In this document: positions 23,091-33,948 of the stretch, piece after piece
Position numbering within the stretch: the stretch's first letter is position 1
Layout of the letters: each line of letters opens with the position of its first letter
NCBI GenBank assembly: GCA_014529385.2
Contig: CM043960.1
Coordinates: 71,558,910-71,622,909, forward strand
Direction of reading: 5' to 3'
Origin: Adiantum capillus-veneris
Lineage: Eukaryota; Streptophyta; Polypodiopsida; Polypodiales; Pteridaceae
DNA length: 64,000 bases
Position numbers and translations under genes: made by a program
Notes under the pieces: generated by a model
Databases searched by the model: none
What the model saw: only the letters and a program-made list of their open reading frames with translations
Told to the model about the DNA's origin: nothing

Positions 23091-23413
23091 TGTAAGAAGC
23101 TGGACACACCCTACGGAAAACGACTGCTCGACGGATTATTATTTTTTGTAATTATTCATTTATTGAGAAAACTCGACATTTCACCTTTGTAAATATTGGG
23201 GCTTACAGAAGTTTCCAGATTGTATCCCAGTTTTGACATTTAGATTGAGTAGATGGTTAAATTGGAACATTAGGGTTTGAGATTGTAAGGTATTTATACC
23301 ACTTTTTGACCTTAATGAAAAGACCTTTGTCATTTTTAAAAGTGAAGTCTATGAGTGAGCGTACTGTGTACGAGAGAGAGTGAGAGCTTCATCTTGATGC
23401 TACGCGTGCATCA
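23091..23413 (+). repeat. Probable 3' LTR of Gyp-A or of the coiled-coil-ORF element
   Basis: Starts TGTAAGAAGC directly after the polypurine tract and holds a TATA-like TATTTATAC near 23,290. The right end is uncertain; CATCA near 23413 is one candidate. I could not find a second copy in the window, so LTR identity depends on the tract only. Confidence 0.4.
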
Positions 23414-24239
23414 GTGGTCGGAATTGAGTGCGAAGAAGTGCAGCGTGTTGCCCTCGATGAGAGCTACGTGCCAATACCTACATTGCATGCGTACGGTCCG
23501 GTTTTGCTAGCTCGACCTACGAACTTCATCTGGTGATTCGATGAGCATACGTTGTCCGTTTTGCATTGCATCATATCCACGCGTTCGAATTGAGTAGAGC
23601 TACACATTAGCCACTTTAGTTTTCGAAAACGATGACCTACAAATTTCGGCCAGACATCCTACGTGATTTTGCACCGGGTGTTTTGGGTTGAGATTTTGGT
23701 TCATGGATCTTAGGGAGAGCGACCTATTGGTGTTAGTAGGGTCTCCTTCAAGTTCTGTGGCGTTTCGAGACCGTTTGATGGGTATTTGGCTCTTGGAAGC
23801 GTTGTAGGAAATGTCCTCTTATGCACTCTTGAAGGCTGTAGCTTAGACATTGGGTAGAGACCTCTGTAGGAATTAGTCGAGTGTAGATTGACACCCTATG
23901 CTTGCTTCCACGCACCTGTAGGTCGAGCTTCGTCCTTAGCTGACAAATCTTCTTAGGTGAGTTCTCGCTGTGCTGACGTTCGTCGCGGCGTATCCTTCCG
24001 ACAGTGAGCATGGATTTTGATGTGATTGATCATGCTTTTGAGCATTGTGTAGTGGTCGAGTCGGTCACCCTATGCTTGCTTCCATGCACCTACAGGTTGA
24101 GCTTCGTCCTTAGCTGACAAATCTTCTTAGGTGAGTTCTCGCTGTGCTGACGTTCGCCGCGGCGTACCCTTCCGACAGTGAGCATGGATTTTGATGTGAT
24201 TGATCATGCTTTTGAGCATTGTGTAGTGGTCGAGTTACC
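23414..24239. other. Unassigned DNA containing a tandem duplication
   Basis: No gene recognised. It holds a half-palindrome AGACATCCTACGTG at 23652-23665, matching the array at 18.6-19.5 kb, which suggests that related leader DNA lies here. Its right part is a 174-bp tandem duplication. Confidence 0.4.
23892..24235. repeat. 174-bp tandem duplication, two copies
   Basis: 23892-24061 and 24066-24235 align at a constant offset of 174 bp with only a few mismatches (for example CGTCGCGGCGTATCC against CGCCGCGGCGTACCC). Low divergence marks it as fairly recent. Both copies end in GTGGTCGAGT. Confidence 0.9.
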
Positions 24240-25640
24240 TCCCACTTTGTTGCCAGTTTTTGGCATGTTTTATGACTGAGATTGTATTTGAGGTTTTGCT
24301 CAGTTTACAGGGGAGATTCTGTCAGATTTTTCCCAGATTTCTCACCATACTTTGGTTCTTAGCCATTCACTTATGGTTGCAAATATGTGTGACAGTGAGA
24401 GACGACGGTCTTGTTCTTGCTGATACTTGCGTTGTTGGGATTGTGGTCACACAAGGCACATTAGACGCCATTGTTTTAGACGTATGAGACCACAATGGAT
24501 ATGTATGCGTGATGCAGATACGGCTTTGACACAGGTTAGAGAGGCGGTCCCAGTGGCAATCTATGCTAGTGACAGTGATGTGACGCTTGCCTCCAATGTA
24601 CCTCTTGCAGATTTGTCTATGGTTAGCACACTTTCTCCACAGTGCTGCTTTCCATGTTACACCATGTCGTGAGTGGTTTAGCACATTTTCTAGTGGGAGA
24701 CTTGGTTGTGTGCACTTGGCTGATGGTTTGGCGTTTGACATAGAGGGTGCATGAGATGTTTGTTTGTCTTTTCCTAGTGGTGCATCTTACACGCTGCGAC
24801 ATGTGCGCTATGTTCCTCAGCTGAGACAGAGCTTGATCTCAGTGAGACAGCTGGAAGATTTTGGTTGTCATGTACTGCATAGAGAGCAGTCTTTCCAGAT
24901 GCATTGCATTTCATTAGTGATTTCCAGAGGAGCCCGCAGTGGCCTGGTATATCCTATGCATGTGTCTGAGGTTCAAGACGGTGTAGTCTTGGTTTTGTTG
25001 CAGCCATGTTTGGAGTGAGAGACGAGGCGTGTCTCTTTTGTGGATGTGTTGCATGGAGAGGAGGTTGTGCATCTGTCTTGTGTTGATGTTCACGTAGACA
25101 ATGGTATCTCTGGGGATGAACAGATTGGTCAGTCATCAGTTGAGGTGACATCAGCTAAGCTAGAGACCAATGCATTGTCCTATGATGCGTCTGATATGTT
25201 TGATGAAGACAGTGTCCTTCAGACATCTGTGTGTGATTGCAATGGTGCTGATTTTTTGGTTTTGCAGTCATTCTCATTAGATATGTCTTTGCCAGATAAT
25301 GCTGACATGGTGATGCATAGTCAGGTGGTTCCTAGTGCGGATGCATATGGCACTGAGGTTGCTGACAGGGATAGGTCGGCACACATAGTGCATGTTTCGT
25401 CAGATTTTGGGTCTCTCATTCTGACCTTTTGGTCTCGAGACCTAATCTTGCTTATGTGGTTGGTGCATTTGGAATGAGAGTTGTCAATTGTGCGATGACT
25501 GACACTAGCATTGTGCATTGTGGAGCCATGCAGGTTGTCACTCGATACCTGCATGAGGAATGTCATCATGGCTCTAGCTCTAGTAGTATGCATGTTGCAT
25601 CTTCACTAGAGCATGTTTGGAGTGAGCCGGTGGGCATAGG
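24240..25640 (+). pseudogene. Cop-4: collapsed Ty1/copia element
   Basis: Pieces of a copia element in correct order but with large deletions. Near 24,300 a leader segment (CAGTTTACA, then TTTTTCCCAG) matches that of Cop-3 near 62,600. Next is a zinc knuckle, CWDCGHTRHIRRHC (24,433 on). Then a protease remnant with CREWFSTF and TLRHVRYVPQLRQSLISVRQLEDFG; the catalytic DSG position reads HSA in the best frame. After about 400 bp of low-complexity coding-like DNA comes the end of an RT, SRPNLAYVVGAFG and QVVTRYL (25,430-25,560). N-terminal gag, integrase and most of RT are gone. Several stops and frame changes confirm that it is dead. Confidence 0.75.
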
Positions 25641-25743
25641 TTGAGAGTCATATTCTCTCACCTCTTGTGTATAGTAGTTGTAGGCTAGTCTTCTTGCCAC
25701 TTATTGGCAGACAGCCTTTAGTGGAAGAATTAGGTAAAGGCGG

Positions 25744-26004
25744 TGTTCCTCACTGTGCTTTGTCCGTGTCCGCCGGCCAGTTCCCATTGGCCAGTGTCCA
25801 CTGGCTACCCACATTTATCTTCTTATTCTTTATATATACAAATAATAAGGAGATCTCACTTATATTCTCACATGGTGCTCACATAGTGAGATTTGGGAGC
25901 TCCACCCACATCCTGTGTTGTGCTCTCTCTCTCTCTCCCTCTCTCCTCTATGCACGCACACCGTATCTGTGCACTCACATTATTGAGCCTATTAGTCACC
26001 AACA
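25744..26004 (+). repeat. Candidate 3' LTR of Cop-4
   Basis: Runs from TGTTCCTCAC, after a weak purine run, to CACCAACA. It contains TATATATACAAATAATAAGG as a TATA-like region and pyrimidine-rich CTCTCTCTCTCT downstream. TG and CA ends fit an LTR, but no partner copy is visible. Confidence 0.4.
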
Positions 26005-26266
26005 AAATCTATTTTTTAGCCCATCTTGATCGCACCCATGCCCTGAGGGATTAAAGTCTCTTCGCCTCTTCATTGTCATGAGATCATCACTCTCCGCTTA
26101 CATGTCTATGCTATCGCATTGAGTGGCTACCCCGTAAGAGACTCTCCTCCTCGCATTGCCTAAATGTACCATCATCATAATCTATTTGTGCCTTACTTCC
26201 ACAACTAGCCCTCATTATGCCAACAAAAGCGCAAAAGTCCTAGTCCCATGAAGTTTATAGGGTTTC

Positions 26267-26401
26267 GATCTCACGAGAGCTTTCCAACTTGCGTTTGGAA
26301 ATGCAAGCTAGAAGGGCTGGTGAAGACAAATTTTTTGTTTGTCTTCCCAGGCCCTTCCACCTTGCGTTTCCAAATGCAAGTTGGGAAAGGCCTGTGAGAT
26401 C
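26267..26401. repeat. 135-bp foldback (hairpin) with 64-base arms
   Basis: Arms 26267-26330 and 26338-26401 are inverted copies around a 7-base T-rich loop. Pairing starts at GATCTCAC/GTGAGATC, continues through AACTTGCGTTTGG and AAGGGC, and ends at GAAGACAAA/TTTGTCTTC, with a few mismatches and one-base bulges. Each arm also holds a smaller near-palindrome, CTTGCGTTTGGAAATGCAAG. It could be a short MITE, a hairpin-RNA gene or a relic; I see no clear target duplication. Confidence 0.85.
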
Positions 26402-26839
26402 AAGTTAAACAGGAAATAACAGCAAAGCAGTGTGCTACTAAATGCAGCACGCATGAGGAAAAATATGAGTTTAAACAAAGTCTGGGTCGAAATGGAGGAG
26501 ATGAGATTTCTGTCGCGATTTTGGGGCGATTTCCATTTTTGTGAGATGGAGAGAAATAATTTTTGTTACAAAGCACATGGAAATTAAGCCTTGCACATGA
26601 AACACATCAAGGAGACAAGGTTTCAGCAGATGCTAGTAGCGGACAGGGGCAGAGATTTGTGATGGGCAAGGAGTTTGCTAAATTGATGTAGCAACTCACA
26701 CTTATACTATCCGACAATATCTCAAAGCATGATGCAGGCTATTATAGGAGTGTATATTTGTAGGATCAAATCCCTCATGAACTCAAAGATATGTGCACCC
26801 AACAAGTCTTGAACTCAAGGCCTGCTACTCAAGAGGAAC

Positions 26840-26955
<116 letters not shown>

Positions 26956-27773
26956 TATCATCCTTGGAGATAAAATACGACCTATGGGACCAAAGATACA
27001 TATCATGGACTATGTGTGGTATTGATATGTGGTTTGCAATGTTCAAACATCATGGTGATGAGTATCACACTAGAGAGCCCACAATCATAGTTGAAAATGT
27101 GAGGGATGCAAGTGTGATCAAAAGGTTAGCACTCTAGTAGTGTGTGGTACTTAGACTCTAGAACTTGCAGGAATCATAATGTAATCATAATGTGCATAGT
27201 TAATGTGACTCTTCTCCATTGCCCTAACACCTTGTCTCGCATCGAAGGAAGTGGGAGTTGCAATAGTGTGTGTTGCTAACAAGGGGATAGGCTCAAGCAT
27301 ATAAGAGTGTCTACAATTTCCTCTTTTGATGAAGAACCTGGTTTTGTTGTTGGGGGAAATATTGGTAGTGTAATGTATGAAGTGTGACCCACCAGATACC
27401 TCCCAAGTCTTATGTCTTGCATCCCAGATTTTCAATAGCACGATTTTCAAATGAAATGTCTCTGCCACATACTATATAGGTACCAAGAGAAATTTTGAAG
27501 TTTAAGTATGAAGCATTTCATATAGATCTAAGATAATTTCTCCTTTGTGTGGACTAGTTTCTTAATGAAACAATTTCTCAACTGTGGTTTGCTAAAGAAC
27601 CTTTTTCAATGCATTTAGGTGACCACATTGGGGTTGTAATGATGAAGATCTTGCTAGATTGCATGCCATGTTTTTGTGCTTACCCACCAAAAAAACTCTT
27701 AAACAAGGTGTCTTTTCAAGCAATTTATGAAACTCAAATATATGTCACTACCCAAAATACATATTGTCTCTCC

Positions 27774-28000
27774 TGTTACCATATACATGTGGTAGTGATG
27801 TGTGTGAATACACTAGGACCGCCGGGGCATTTTTTCCCTCTTTAGGAGGTTTTTTCCCCCGTGCATTGTATATACGCCCATCACTCTAGGGCTATCTATC
27901 CTTCCATTGCACACTAAGTAATATACTCTCTATTGTGTGCCTTGAGCTTCCTTCGTCTTCTCCAAGCTGTGTGTGTTTCTCTGCAACCCTAATTCCAACA
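27774..28000 (+). repeat. Cop-1 5' LTR
   Basis: Begins TGTTACCATATACATG and ends AATTCCAACA, 227 bp, matching 32725-32951 with a single difference. It includes GTATATACGCCC as a TATA-like element. Confidence 0.96.
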
Positions 28001-28002
28001 AT

Positions 28003-28014
28003 TGGTATCAGAGC
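28003..28014 (+). other. Cop-1 primer-binding site (initiator tRNA-Met)
   Basis: TGGTATCAGAGC, two bases after the 5' LTR, is complementary to the 3' end of plant initiator tRNA-Met. It primes minus-strand DNA synthesis. Confidence 0.95.
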
Positions 28015-28362
28015 AGGTCACGTCCTCCCGGGCTTAGTCGCCAGCTGCTCCAGCACACGTCTGCTCACTTTCTCCGATTTCAGTGAGCTTTGGCAAGCGT
28101 TCGCAGGTCGACAAATATTTTGGGAGAGCTCGAAGAGCTTGGTCTGCTCAGAATTTTGATTTGGGCTCATTTCGGCCTCCGTTTCCACTACGGGCAGTAC
28201 TGCACAGGCTATTTCGTCATTTTGTGCAGATTTCCTGTCAGTGCCGTTTTCTGCATAACAGGTGCCTTATAGTCTTCTACGGTTTGTGCTATATAGCACA
28301 AGTTGTTCCCGCTCCATTTCTCCTATTTTCGGGCAGTTTTCACATCAGGTGCAGCATTTACC

Positions 28363-31300
28363 ATGGCTGACAACAACAACACAGATGTGTTCAAGATGTT
28401 TGCTGCTGAGGACAGGTTGGATGGGGACAACTACCCTATGTGGGCTTATATGATGCAACACGTTCTTGTGTCAAAAGGTGTCTGGAACATTGTGCAGGGC
28501 ATTGATGTACGTCCTGGTTCTGAAGATGTAGGCGATATTGAGGATGTTGCAGGTCTTGCTGCAAGGATTGCAGCTGTTAGAGTTGTTTTGCCTACAGCAG
28601 AACAAGCTCGTTGGGATGTTAAGGATGCGCAGGCTCATGCATTGATTGCGTTGTCTGTGAAGCGCACCATTATTCCTCACATCCGTTCAGCAAAATCTGC
28701 AAAACAGGCTTGGGATATTCTAGCAGGTCTTTATGCAAGCCGCAATGAGGCTAAAATTGCTTTGCTGCGTAAAGAGCTAGAGTCGAAGATTATGCATGAG
28801 GAAGATGATATGGACACTTTCCTTGCTAGTGTCAAGGATATCAATGAGCAACTCATTTCTGCAGGTGAAGTCATTTTTGACAGTTCCCTTGTGCAGACTG
28901 TTCTTGATGCCTTACCAGATTCCTACCAGACTTTTGCTAGTACTTGGAGACTGATGACCCAAGGAAATCCTGAAGTTGTCAAGTTTGATGCATTATGCAC
29001 ATTGCTGTTGCAAGAGTCACTTTCTAGAAAAAACAGGACTAGGCAGCGTGCAGTTGAACAGGCTTTTATTGCTTCTCAAAGAAAGGGTGGTAACAGTAAT
29101 GCAGCCACTTCTTATGGTTCTGCTGCGAGTGGCAAAAATTCTGTTCCTAATGCTTCTGCTGGCAGCACTTCGTCTGGCAATTCTGGTGATAAGGGCAAAA
29201 AGAAGATGCGTTGCCATTATTGTAAAGCCAATGATCACTTGATCAAGTCGTGTCCTAAGTTGAAGGCCAAAGAGGCTAAGAAGAAAGAGGGTGGTTCCAC
29301 TGCAAATGCTGGTTCCACTACAAATGCAGCCATTGTTGAGTCTTCTGTGAAAGGAGATTGTGATGCTGATGTTGATGCAGAATGGGCTTTTAGCGCAGAG
29401 TGCACTTACAATCCTGCTGTCCATGATGCATGCTTGTCAGTTGCTGCAGATTCACATGTGTGGTATTTCGACAGTGGTGCTACGAAGCACATTACCTCAC
29501 ATCGTGAATTGTTTACCTCTCTCGAGTCTGTCCCTCATGGGAATTCAGTCACTTGTGCCAACAACGCCTCTTATCCAGTTCAGGGAGTTGGAAAGATTGT
29601 GCTCACTGCTGCTAATGGCAGTTCCTTCACACTTGTTGATTCACTTTATGTACCTGGGATCAAGAAGAATCTATTGTCTGTATCCGCACTTGCTAGACTT
29701 GGACTTGTAGTCAAATTTGTGGATGACAGATGTACAGTTCATGATCTCAGTTTTGGTGATGAAATTGTTGCATCTGGGCTTTTGTGCCGTGGGCTGTATA
29801 AGCTCACTTTGTATGACAAGTGTGGACAAAATTTTGCAAATGCTGTTGCAGATTCAAGGGCTATTTCAGATGCAAAACTTTGGCATGCACGTTTTGGTCA
29901 TCTGAATTTTGCCAGTTTGCTGCGTTTGCAGAAATCCGATATGGTTGCTTCTTTGCCGCCTCTTGAAGCACCTATCAAACATGTTTGTGAAGGCTGTATT
30001 CTGGGTAAAATGCAGCGTTCTAAGTTTCCAAAGGATGGTTCAGTTAGGGCCACATGCAGGTTGCAGCTTGTGCATAGTGATGTTTGTGGGCCCATGCAAA
30101 CTCCGTCCTTGGGCAATTACCTGTACTTCGTGACTTTCATTGATGATTACTCCAGGCATGCATGGGTATTTCCGCTTAAAGCAAAGTCCGAAGTTTTTAT
30201 GTGCTTCAAACAATTTTTGGCTATGGCTGAAAATGTCTCAAAATGTACTATGGGCACCCTCCGTTTCGATCGAGGGGGGGAGTATATGTCTCATGAATTT
30301 AATGCATTTCTGGCTAGTCGTGGGATAAAACACCAATGTACAGTGCCTTATACACCTCAGCAAAATGGTGTTGCTGAGAGGAAAAACAGGTCACTAACGG
30401 AAATGGCACGATGTATGGTCAAAAGTCAAGCTTTGCCGCATTCTTTTTGGCTTGAGGCCATCATGTGTGCCACTTATGTACTTAACAGGTGTCCTACGAA
30501 AGCTTTGCAGTCTATTACTCCATATGAAGCATGGCATGATAGAAAGCCTTCTATTGAGCACATGCGTGTTTTTGGCTGTTTGGCATATGCTTTGGTGCCA
30601 CAAGTGCAGCGCAGAAAATTGGATGATAAGGCTGTCAAATGTATTTTTGTTGGTTATAGTGCTGAAAGCAAAGGTTACAGGTTGTATCATCCGCAAACAA
30701 AACGTATTCTGGTTTCACGGGATGTAGTGTTTGTGGAAGATTCTGTTCAACCCTTGCTGTCATGTACTAGAGACAGTAATGTAAGCTCACAGGACATTTA
30801 TGACACTTTGTTGCCTCTTTTCAGTGGTGGAAATACGAATGTAAGTTCCAATGAGGCAAATGTACAGCCTATGGGGGTTTCTGAAAATGTTTTAGAACAG
30901 CCTATTACTGATGCAGATGTACATGATGTACTTGATGAGGAAACGGCTGAAAATGAGCAGGCTAGAGGTATGCCAAAATGGCTGGTGCACACTTTGCGTG
31001 ACAGTAAATTGGATGCACCTTTATCTAGTCGTACTCGTTCAGGCTCTCGCCATGCATCTTATGCATCAGATTGTTATGCTTTGGCTGTGTCTAGTTTACA
31101 TGATGTTGAGGAGCCTTTGTCTTTTGATGAAGCACAGAATTCAGAAAATTGGATTGCTGCCATGAAATCAGAATATGATGCACTTATAGAGAATGACACA
31201 TGGACTTTATGTGATTTGCCTCCTGGCAAAAAGGCCATTGGTACAAAGTGGGTTTACAAGTTGAAACGCAAGCCGGATGGTGAGATCGATCGCCATAAGG

Positions 31301-32649
31301 CTCGACTTGTTGCAAAGGGTTATGCACAACAAAAAGGCATAGATTATGAAGAGACTTTTGCTCCCACTTGTCGTATGACTACTGTGCGTTTTCTATGTGC
31401 ATTGGCAGCTCATTTTGGTTGGGATGTACATCAATCAGACATTGTTACTGCTTTCTTGAATGGTGACATATTTGAGGAAGTTTATGTGACGCAGCCTCGC
31501 GGTTTTGTCATAAAAGGACAAGAGGACAAAGTGTGCAAATGTAAGAAAGCTTTGTATGGGTTGAAGCAATCTCCTCGTGCTTGGTATGAGAAAGCTGACA
31601 CTCATTTGGTTAAACGAGGCTTTCGTAACAGTCCAACAGAAAGCACATTGTATGTAAAGCGTGAGGATGATGTATTTCTCATTGTGGTTCTTTATGTTGA
31701 TGATTTGCTGATCACTGGACCAAATGAGAGACATATTGCTGAATTTAAGGCTGATTTGAATGCTACTTTCAAGATGAAAGATTTGGGGCTGTTGCATCAT
31801 TACTTGGGTATACAGTTTAAGCACTGTGATGGTGGTATTGCCTTGTGTCAGAAAAGTTACATAGAGACATTGCTATGTAAGTTTGGACTTGAGGATTGCA
31901 AACCTATTGCCACTCCCATGGAAACAGGTTTGAAGTTGAGTCTACATGATGCTGGCGATCCTGCTGATGTCACTCTTTACCAAACTGCTGTTGGCTGCCT
32001 CATTTATGTATGCAACACGAGGCCAGATATTCAGTTTGCAGTCTCGCAGGTCAGCAGATTTATGCATAGCCCAGGGTCTAAGCATTGGCAGGCTGTCAAG
32101 AGGATTTTCCGCTACCTTAGTGGCACTTTACATCTTGGCTTGTTTTATCCCAAGGGGGGATCATTGCCGCCAGAATTACATGCTTTTTCGGACTCAGATT
32201 GGGCTGGTTGTTTTGACACGCGAGTGTCCACAAGTGGTTTTTGTTTCATGCTTGGCAGTTCATGTATATCATGGTTGAGCAAGAAGCAACCTACTGTGGC
32301 CACTTCGAGTTGTGAGGCTGAGTACAGGGCAGTCTTCACAGCTACGGTTGAGTGTGTATGGCTCAGACGCCTTATGGCTGACTTGGGTGTTGGACAGGAC
32401 ACTGCCAACACTATCTACACTGACAGTCAGAGCGCATTGGCAGTTGCGAGGAACCCAGTTTTTCATGCTCGCACAAAGCACATTGAGGTGCATTACCACT
32501 ATGTCACGGAGAGGCTCTCAGCAGGAGAGATCAGCTTGGCTTATGTGCCAACACAGGACAACCTTGCAGATCTTTTCACAAAGGCATTGTCTCGTGAGAA
32601 GCTTGAAGCTTTCCGCAAAGCTTTGGGCTTACTCCCCTTTGTGGACTGA
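28363..32649 (+). CDS. Cop-1 Gag-Pol polyprotein, apparently intact
   Basis: 1,428 codons with no stop or frame change. I chose ATG 28363 (MADNNNTDVFKMF), the usual copia Gag start; the frame is open upstream to 28303 without a better ATG. Order: UBN2-type Gag; zinc knuckle CHYCKANDHLIKSC (residue 284 on); protease YFDSGATKHIT (D370); integrase zinc region HARFGHLN and CEGCILGK (from H508) with catalytic D573, D636 and E672, exactly 35 residues between the last two; RT with YVDDLLITG (D1113, D1114); RNase H with FSDSDWAG (D1277), SSCEAEY (E1318) and YTDSQSAL (D1354); C-terminus PTQDNLADLFTKAL. Integrase before RT defines copia. All catalytic residues I can name are present, so it may be autonomous; expression cannot be judged here. 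Confidence 0.95.
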   Translation: MADNNNTDVFKMFAAEDRLDGDNYPMWAYMMQHVLVSKGVWNIVQGIDVRPGSEDVGDIEDVAGLAARIAAVRVVLPTAEQARWDVKDAQAHALIALSVKRTIIPHIRSAKSAKQAWDILAGLYASRNEAKIALLRKELESKIMHEEDDMDTFLASVKDINEQLISAGEVIFDSSLVQTVLDALPDSYQTFASTWRLMTQGNPEVVKFDALCTLLLQESLSRKNRTRQRAVEQAFIASQRKGGNSNAATSYGSAASGKNSVPNASAGSTSSGNSGDKGKKKMRCHYCKANDHLIKSCPKLKAKEAKKKEGGSTANAGSTTNAAIVESSVKGDCDADVDAEWAFSAECTYNPAVHDACLSVAADSHVWYFDSGATKHITSHRELFTSLESVPHGNSVTCANNASYPVQGVGKIVLTAANGSSFTLVDSLYVPGIKKNLLSVSALARLGLVVKFVDDRCTVHDLSFGDEIVASGLLCRGLYKLTLYDKCGQNFANAVADSRAISDAKLWHARFGHLNFASLLRLQKSDMVASLPPLEAPIKHVCEGCILGKMQRSKFPKDGSVRATCRLQLVHSDVCGPMQTPSLGNYLYFVTFIDDYSRHAWVFPLKAKSEVFMCFKQFLAMAENVSKCTMGTLRFDRGGEYMSHEFNAFLASRGIKHQCTVPYTPQQNGVAERKNRSLTEMARCMVKSQALPHSFWLEAIMCATYVLNRCPTKALQSITPYEAWHDRKPSIEHMRVFGCLAYALVPQVQRRKLDDKAVKCIFVGYSAESKGYRLYHPQTKRILVSRDVVFVEDSVQPLLSCTRDSNVSSQDIYDTLLPLFSGGNTNVSSNEANVQPMGVSENVLEQPITDADVHDVLDEETAENEQARGMPKWLVHTLRDSKLDAPLSSRTRSGSRHASYASDCYALAVSSLHDVEEPLSFDEAQNSENWIAAMKSEYDALIENDTWTLCDLPPGKKAIGTKWVYKLKRKPDGEIDRHKARLVAKGYAQQKGIDYEETFAPTCRMTTVRFLCALAAHFGWDVHQSDIVTAFLNGDIFEEVYVTQPRGFVIKGQEDKVCKCKKALYGLKQSPRAWYEKADTHLVKRGFRNSPTESTLYVKREDDVFLIVVLYVDDLLITGPNERHIAEFKADLNATFKMKDLGLLHHYLGIQFKHCDGGIALCQKSYIETLLCKFGLEDCKPIATPMETGLKLSLHDAGDPADVTLYQTAVGCLIYVCNTRPDIQFAVSQVSRFMHSPGSKHWQAVKRIFRYLSGTLHLGLFYPKGGSLPPELHAFSDSDWAGCFDTRVSTSGFCFMLGSSCISWLSKKQPTVATSSCEAEYRAVFTATVECVWLRRLMADLGVGQDTANTIYTDSQSALAVARNPVFHARTKHIEVHYHYVTERLSAGEISLAYVPTQDNLADLFTKALSREKLEAFRKALGLLPFVD

Positions 32650-32714
32650 TCCTGTCCTCAGGGCATGGCACTTCCCTTTACTCATGTGCCAGCTCTCGTT
32701 CACCGCATCACTCC

Positions 32715-32724
32715 AGGGGGGATT
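32715..32724 (+). other. Cop-1 polypurine tract
   Basis: AGGGGGGATT directly before the 3' LTR start at 32725; the plus-strand primer site. Confidence 0.85.
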
Positions 32725-32951
32725 TGTTACCATATACATGTGGTAGTGATGTGTGTGAACACACTAGGACCGCCGGGGCATTTTTTCCCTCTTTAGGAGG
32801 TTTTTTCCCCCGTGCATTGTATATACGCCCATCACTCTAGGGCTATCTATCCTTCCATTGCACACTAAGTAATATACTCTCTATTGTGTGCCTTGAGCTT
32901 CCTTCGTCTTCTCCAAGCTGTGTGTGTTTCTCTGCAACCCTAATTCCAACA
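32725..32951 (+). repeat. Cop-1 3' LTR
   Basis: 227 bp, TGTTACC to CCAACA, followed directly by the target duplication TCTCC. Confidence 0.96.
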
Positions 32952-33660
32952 TCTCCCATTACCCCTAAACAAACACCTTTATTATTCAATTGATTGGTAG
33001 GATTCTTACAATGACAATTTCCAAAACTTATCCCTTCTAACCTTTCAAGGAAATTTTTCAAGGATCTGATTCAAAAGGGGTCTAGAAACTCTCTCTCTCC
33101 TCCCCCCCCCCCCCCCCCTTTTCTTTCTTTTTCCCTTCAACATCCAAAGAAAAAAAAGAATAAGATCTATGGGCCTTGTATAACAAATGGACGTTGGTAG
33201 CAAATCATAGCTTGTTCTATTTTTTTGCCTTTTTTGTTAGGCATTTCTTGTATGTGTTGTTTCTTGTATTAGTCTTTTGTAGTCTCTTTGCGGTGAGATT
33301 TAAAAAATATTTTAGGTTACCACTTAGAAAGAAATACTAAAAAAATATAATAGGTTGTTAATGGTTGAAGAGTGGAAATGGCTACATCACTTAGTATTGT
33401 ATTAGAAAGGTTAGCTAGCCTTTTTATTGACTCTAGAATTTTGATATAGTATAGCCATACAATGCTTATAATCATTGTAAAAACTTGCAATCTTGCTTGA
33501 CTCCTTTAGGAGCCCGTTCCCTGCTCGTTAAATGATATCACCCTCATACACATGACTATCTCCCAAAAAGAACCCTTTCTACTTTTACAAAAAATGTATG
33601 TTATACCTAGGTCTACTCAAATGTTGATTATACCTAGGTTTACTCAAAATTGACTCTAGT

Positions 33661-33948
33661 TTCCATTCCCATGGGGTATAATCTTTATAAAGTGAAAGTA
33701 AGCTTTATAGATGACATAACCAAAAACTGGGCTTGGGCCATTTAGATATTACAATGTGGATTTTATAGGGATTGTTATGCTGGAAGGGGTATTTGCAATG
33801 GAAACTCCAAACAATGAGCCTCAATTTAGAGAAATAGTTGAGTCCCTTGTTCCCATTCCCATGGGGTATAATCTTCAAAAAGTGAAAGTGGGATTTATAG
33901 ATAACATAACCAAAAATTGGGCTTGGGGCATTTAGATATTATAATGTG
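33661..33948. repeat. 98-bp direct repeat pair at 190-bp offset
   Basis: 33661-33758 and 33851-33948 align without gaps at an offset of exactly 190 bp, sharing CATTCCCATGGGGTATAATC and CATTTAGATATTA, with about a dozen mismatches. They may be two units of an old tandem repeat. Confidence 0.8.

Larger units (their letters stand above)
27769..32956 (+). mobile_element. Cop-1: complete Ty1/copia retrotransposon with target duplication
   Basis: A 5,178-bp element (27774-32951) flanked by the 5-bp direct repeat TCTCC (27769-27773 and 32952-32956). It has 227-bp LTRs, a Met-tRNA primer site, one open polyprotein and a polypurine tract. The LTRs differ at one position by eye (T against C in GTGAAYACACTAGG), which points to recent insertion. 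Cop-2 is a related copy in opposite orientation. Confidence 0.96.

Noticed and set aside
28471-32499. Antisense and alternate-frame ORFs over Cop-1, with mirrored ones over Cop-2
   Set aside because: Shadows of the real polyprotein; they recur in both copies only because the copies are homologous.
33102-33118. Run of 17 C as a polypurine tract on the minus strand
   Set aside because: No LTR start or coding region adjoins it; treated as a simple homopolymer.
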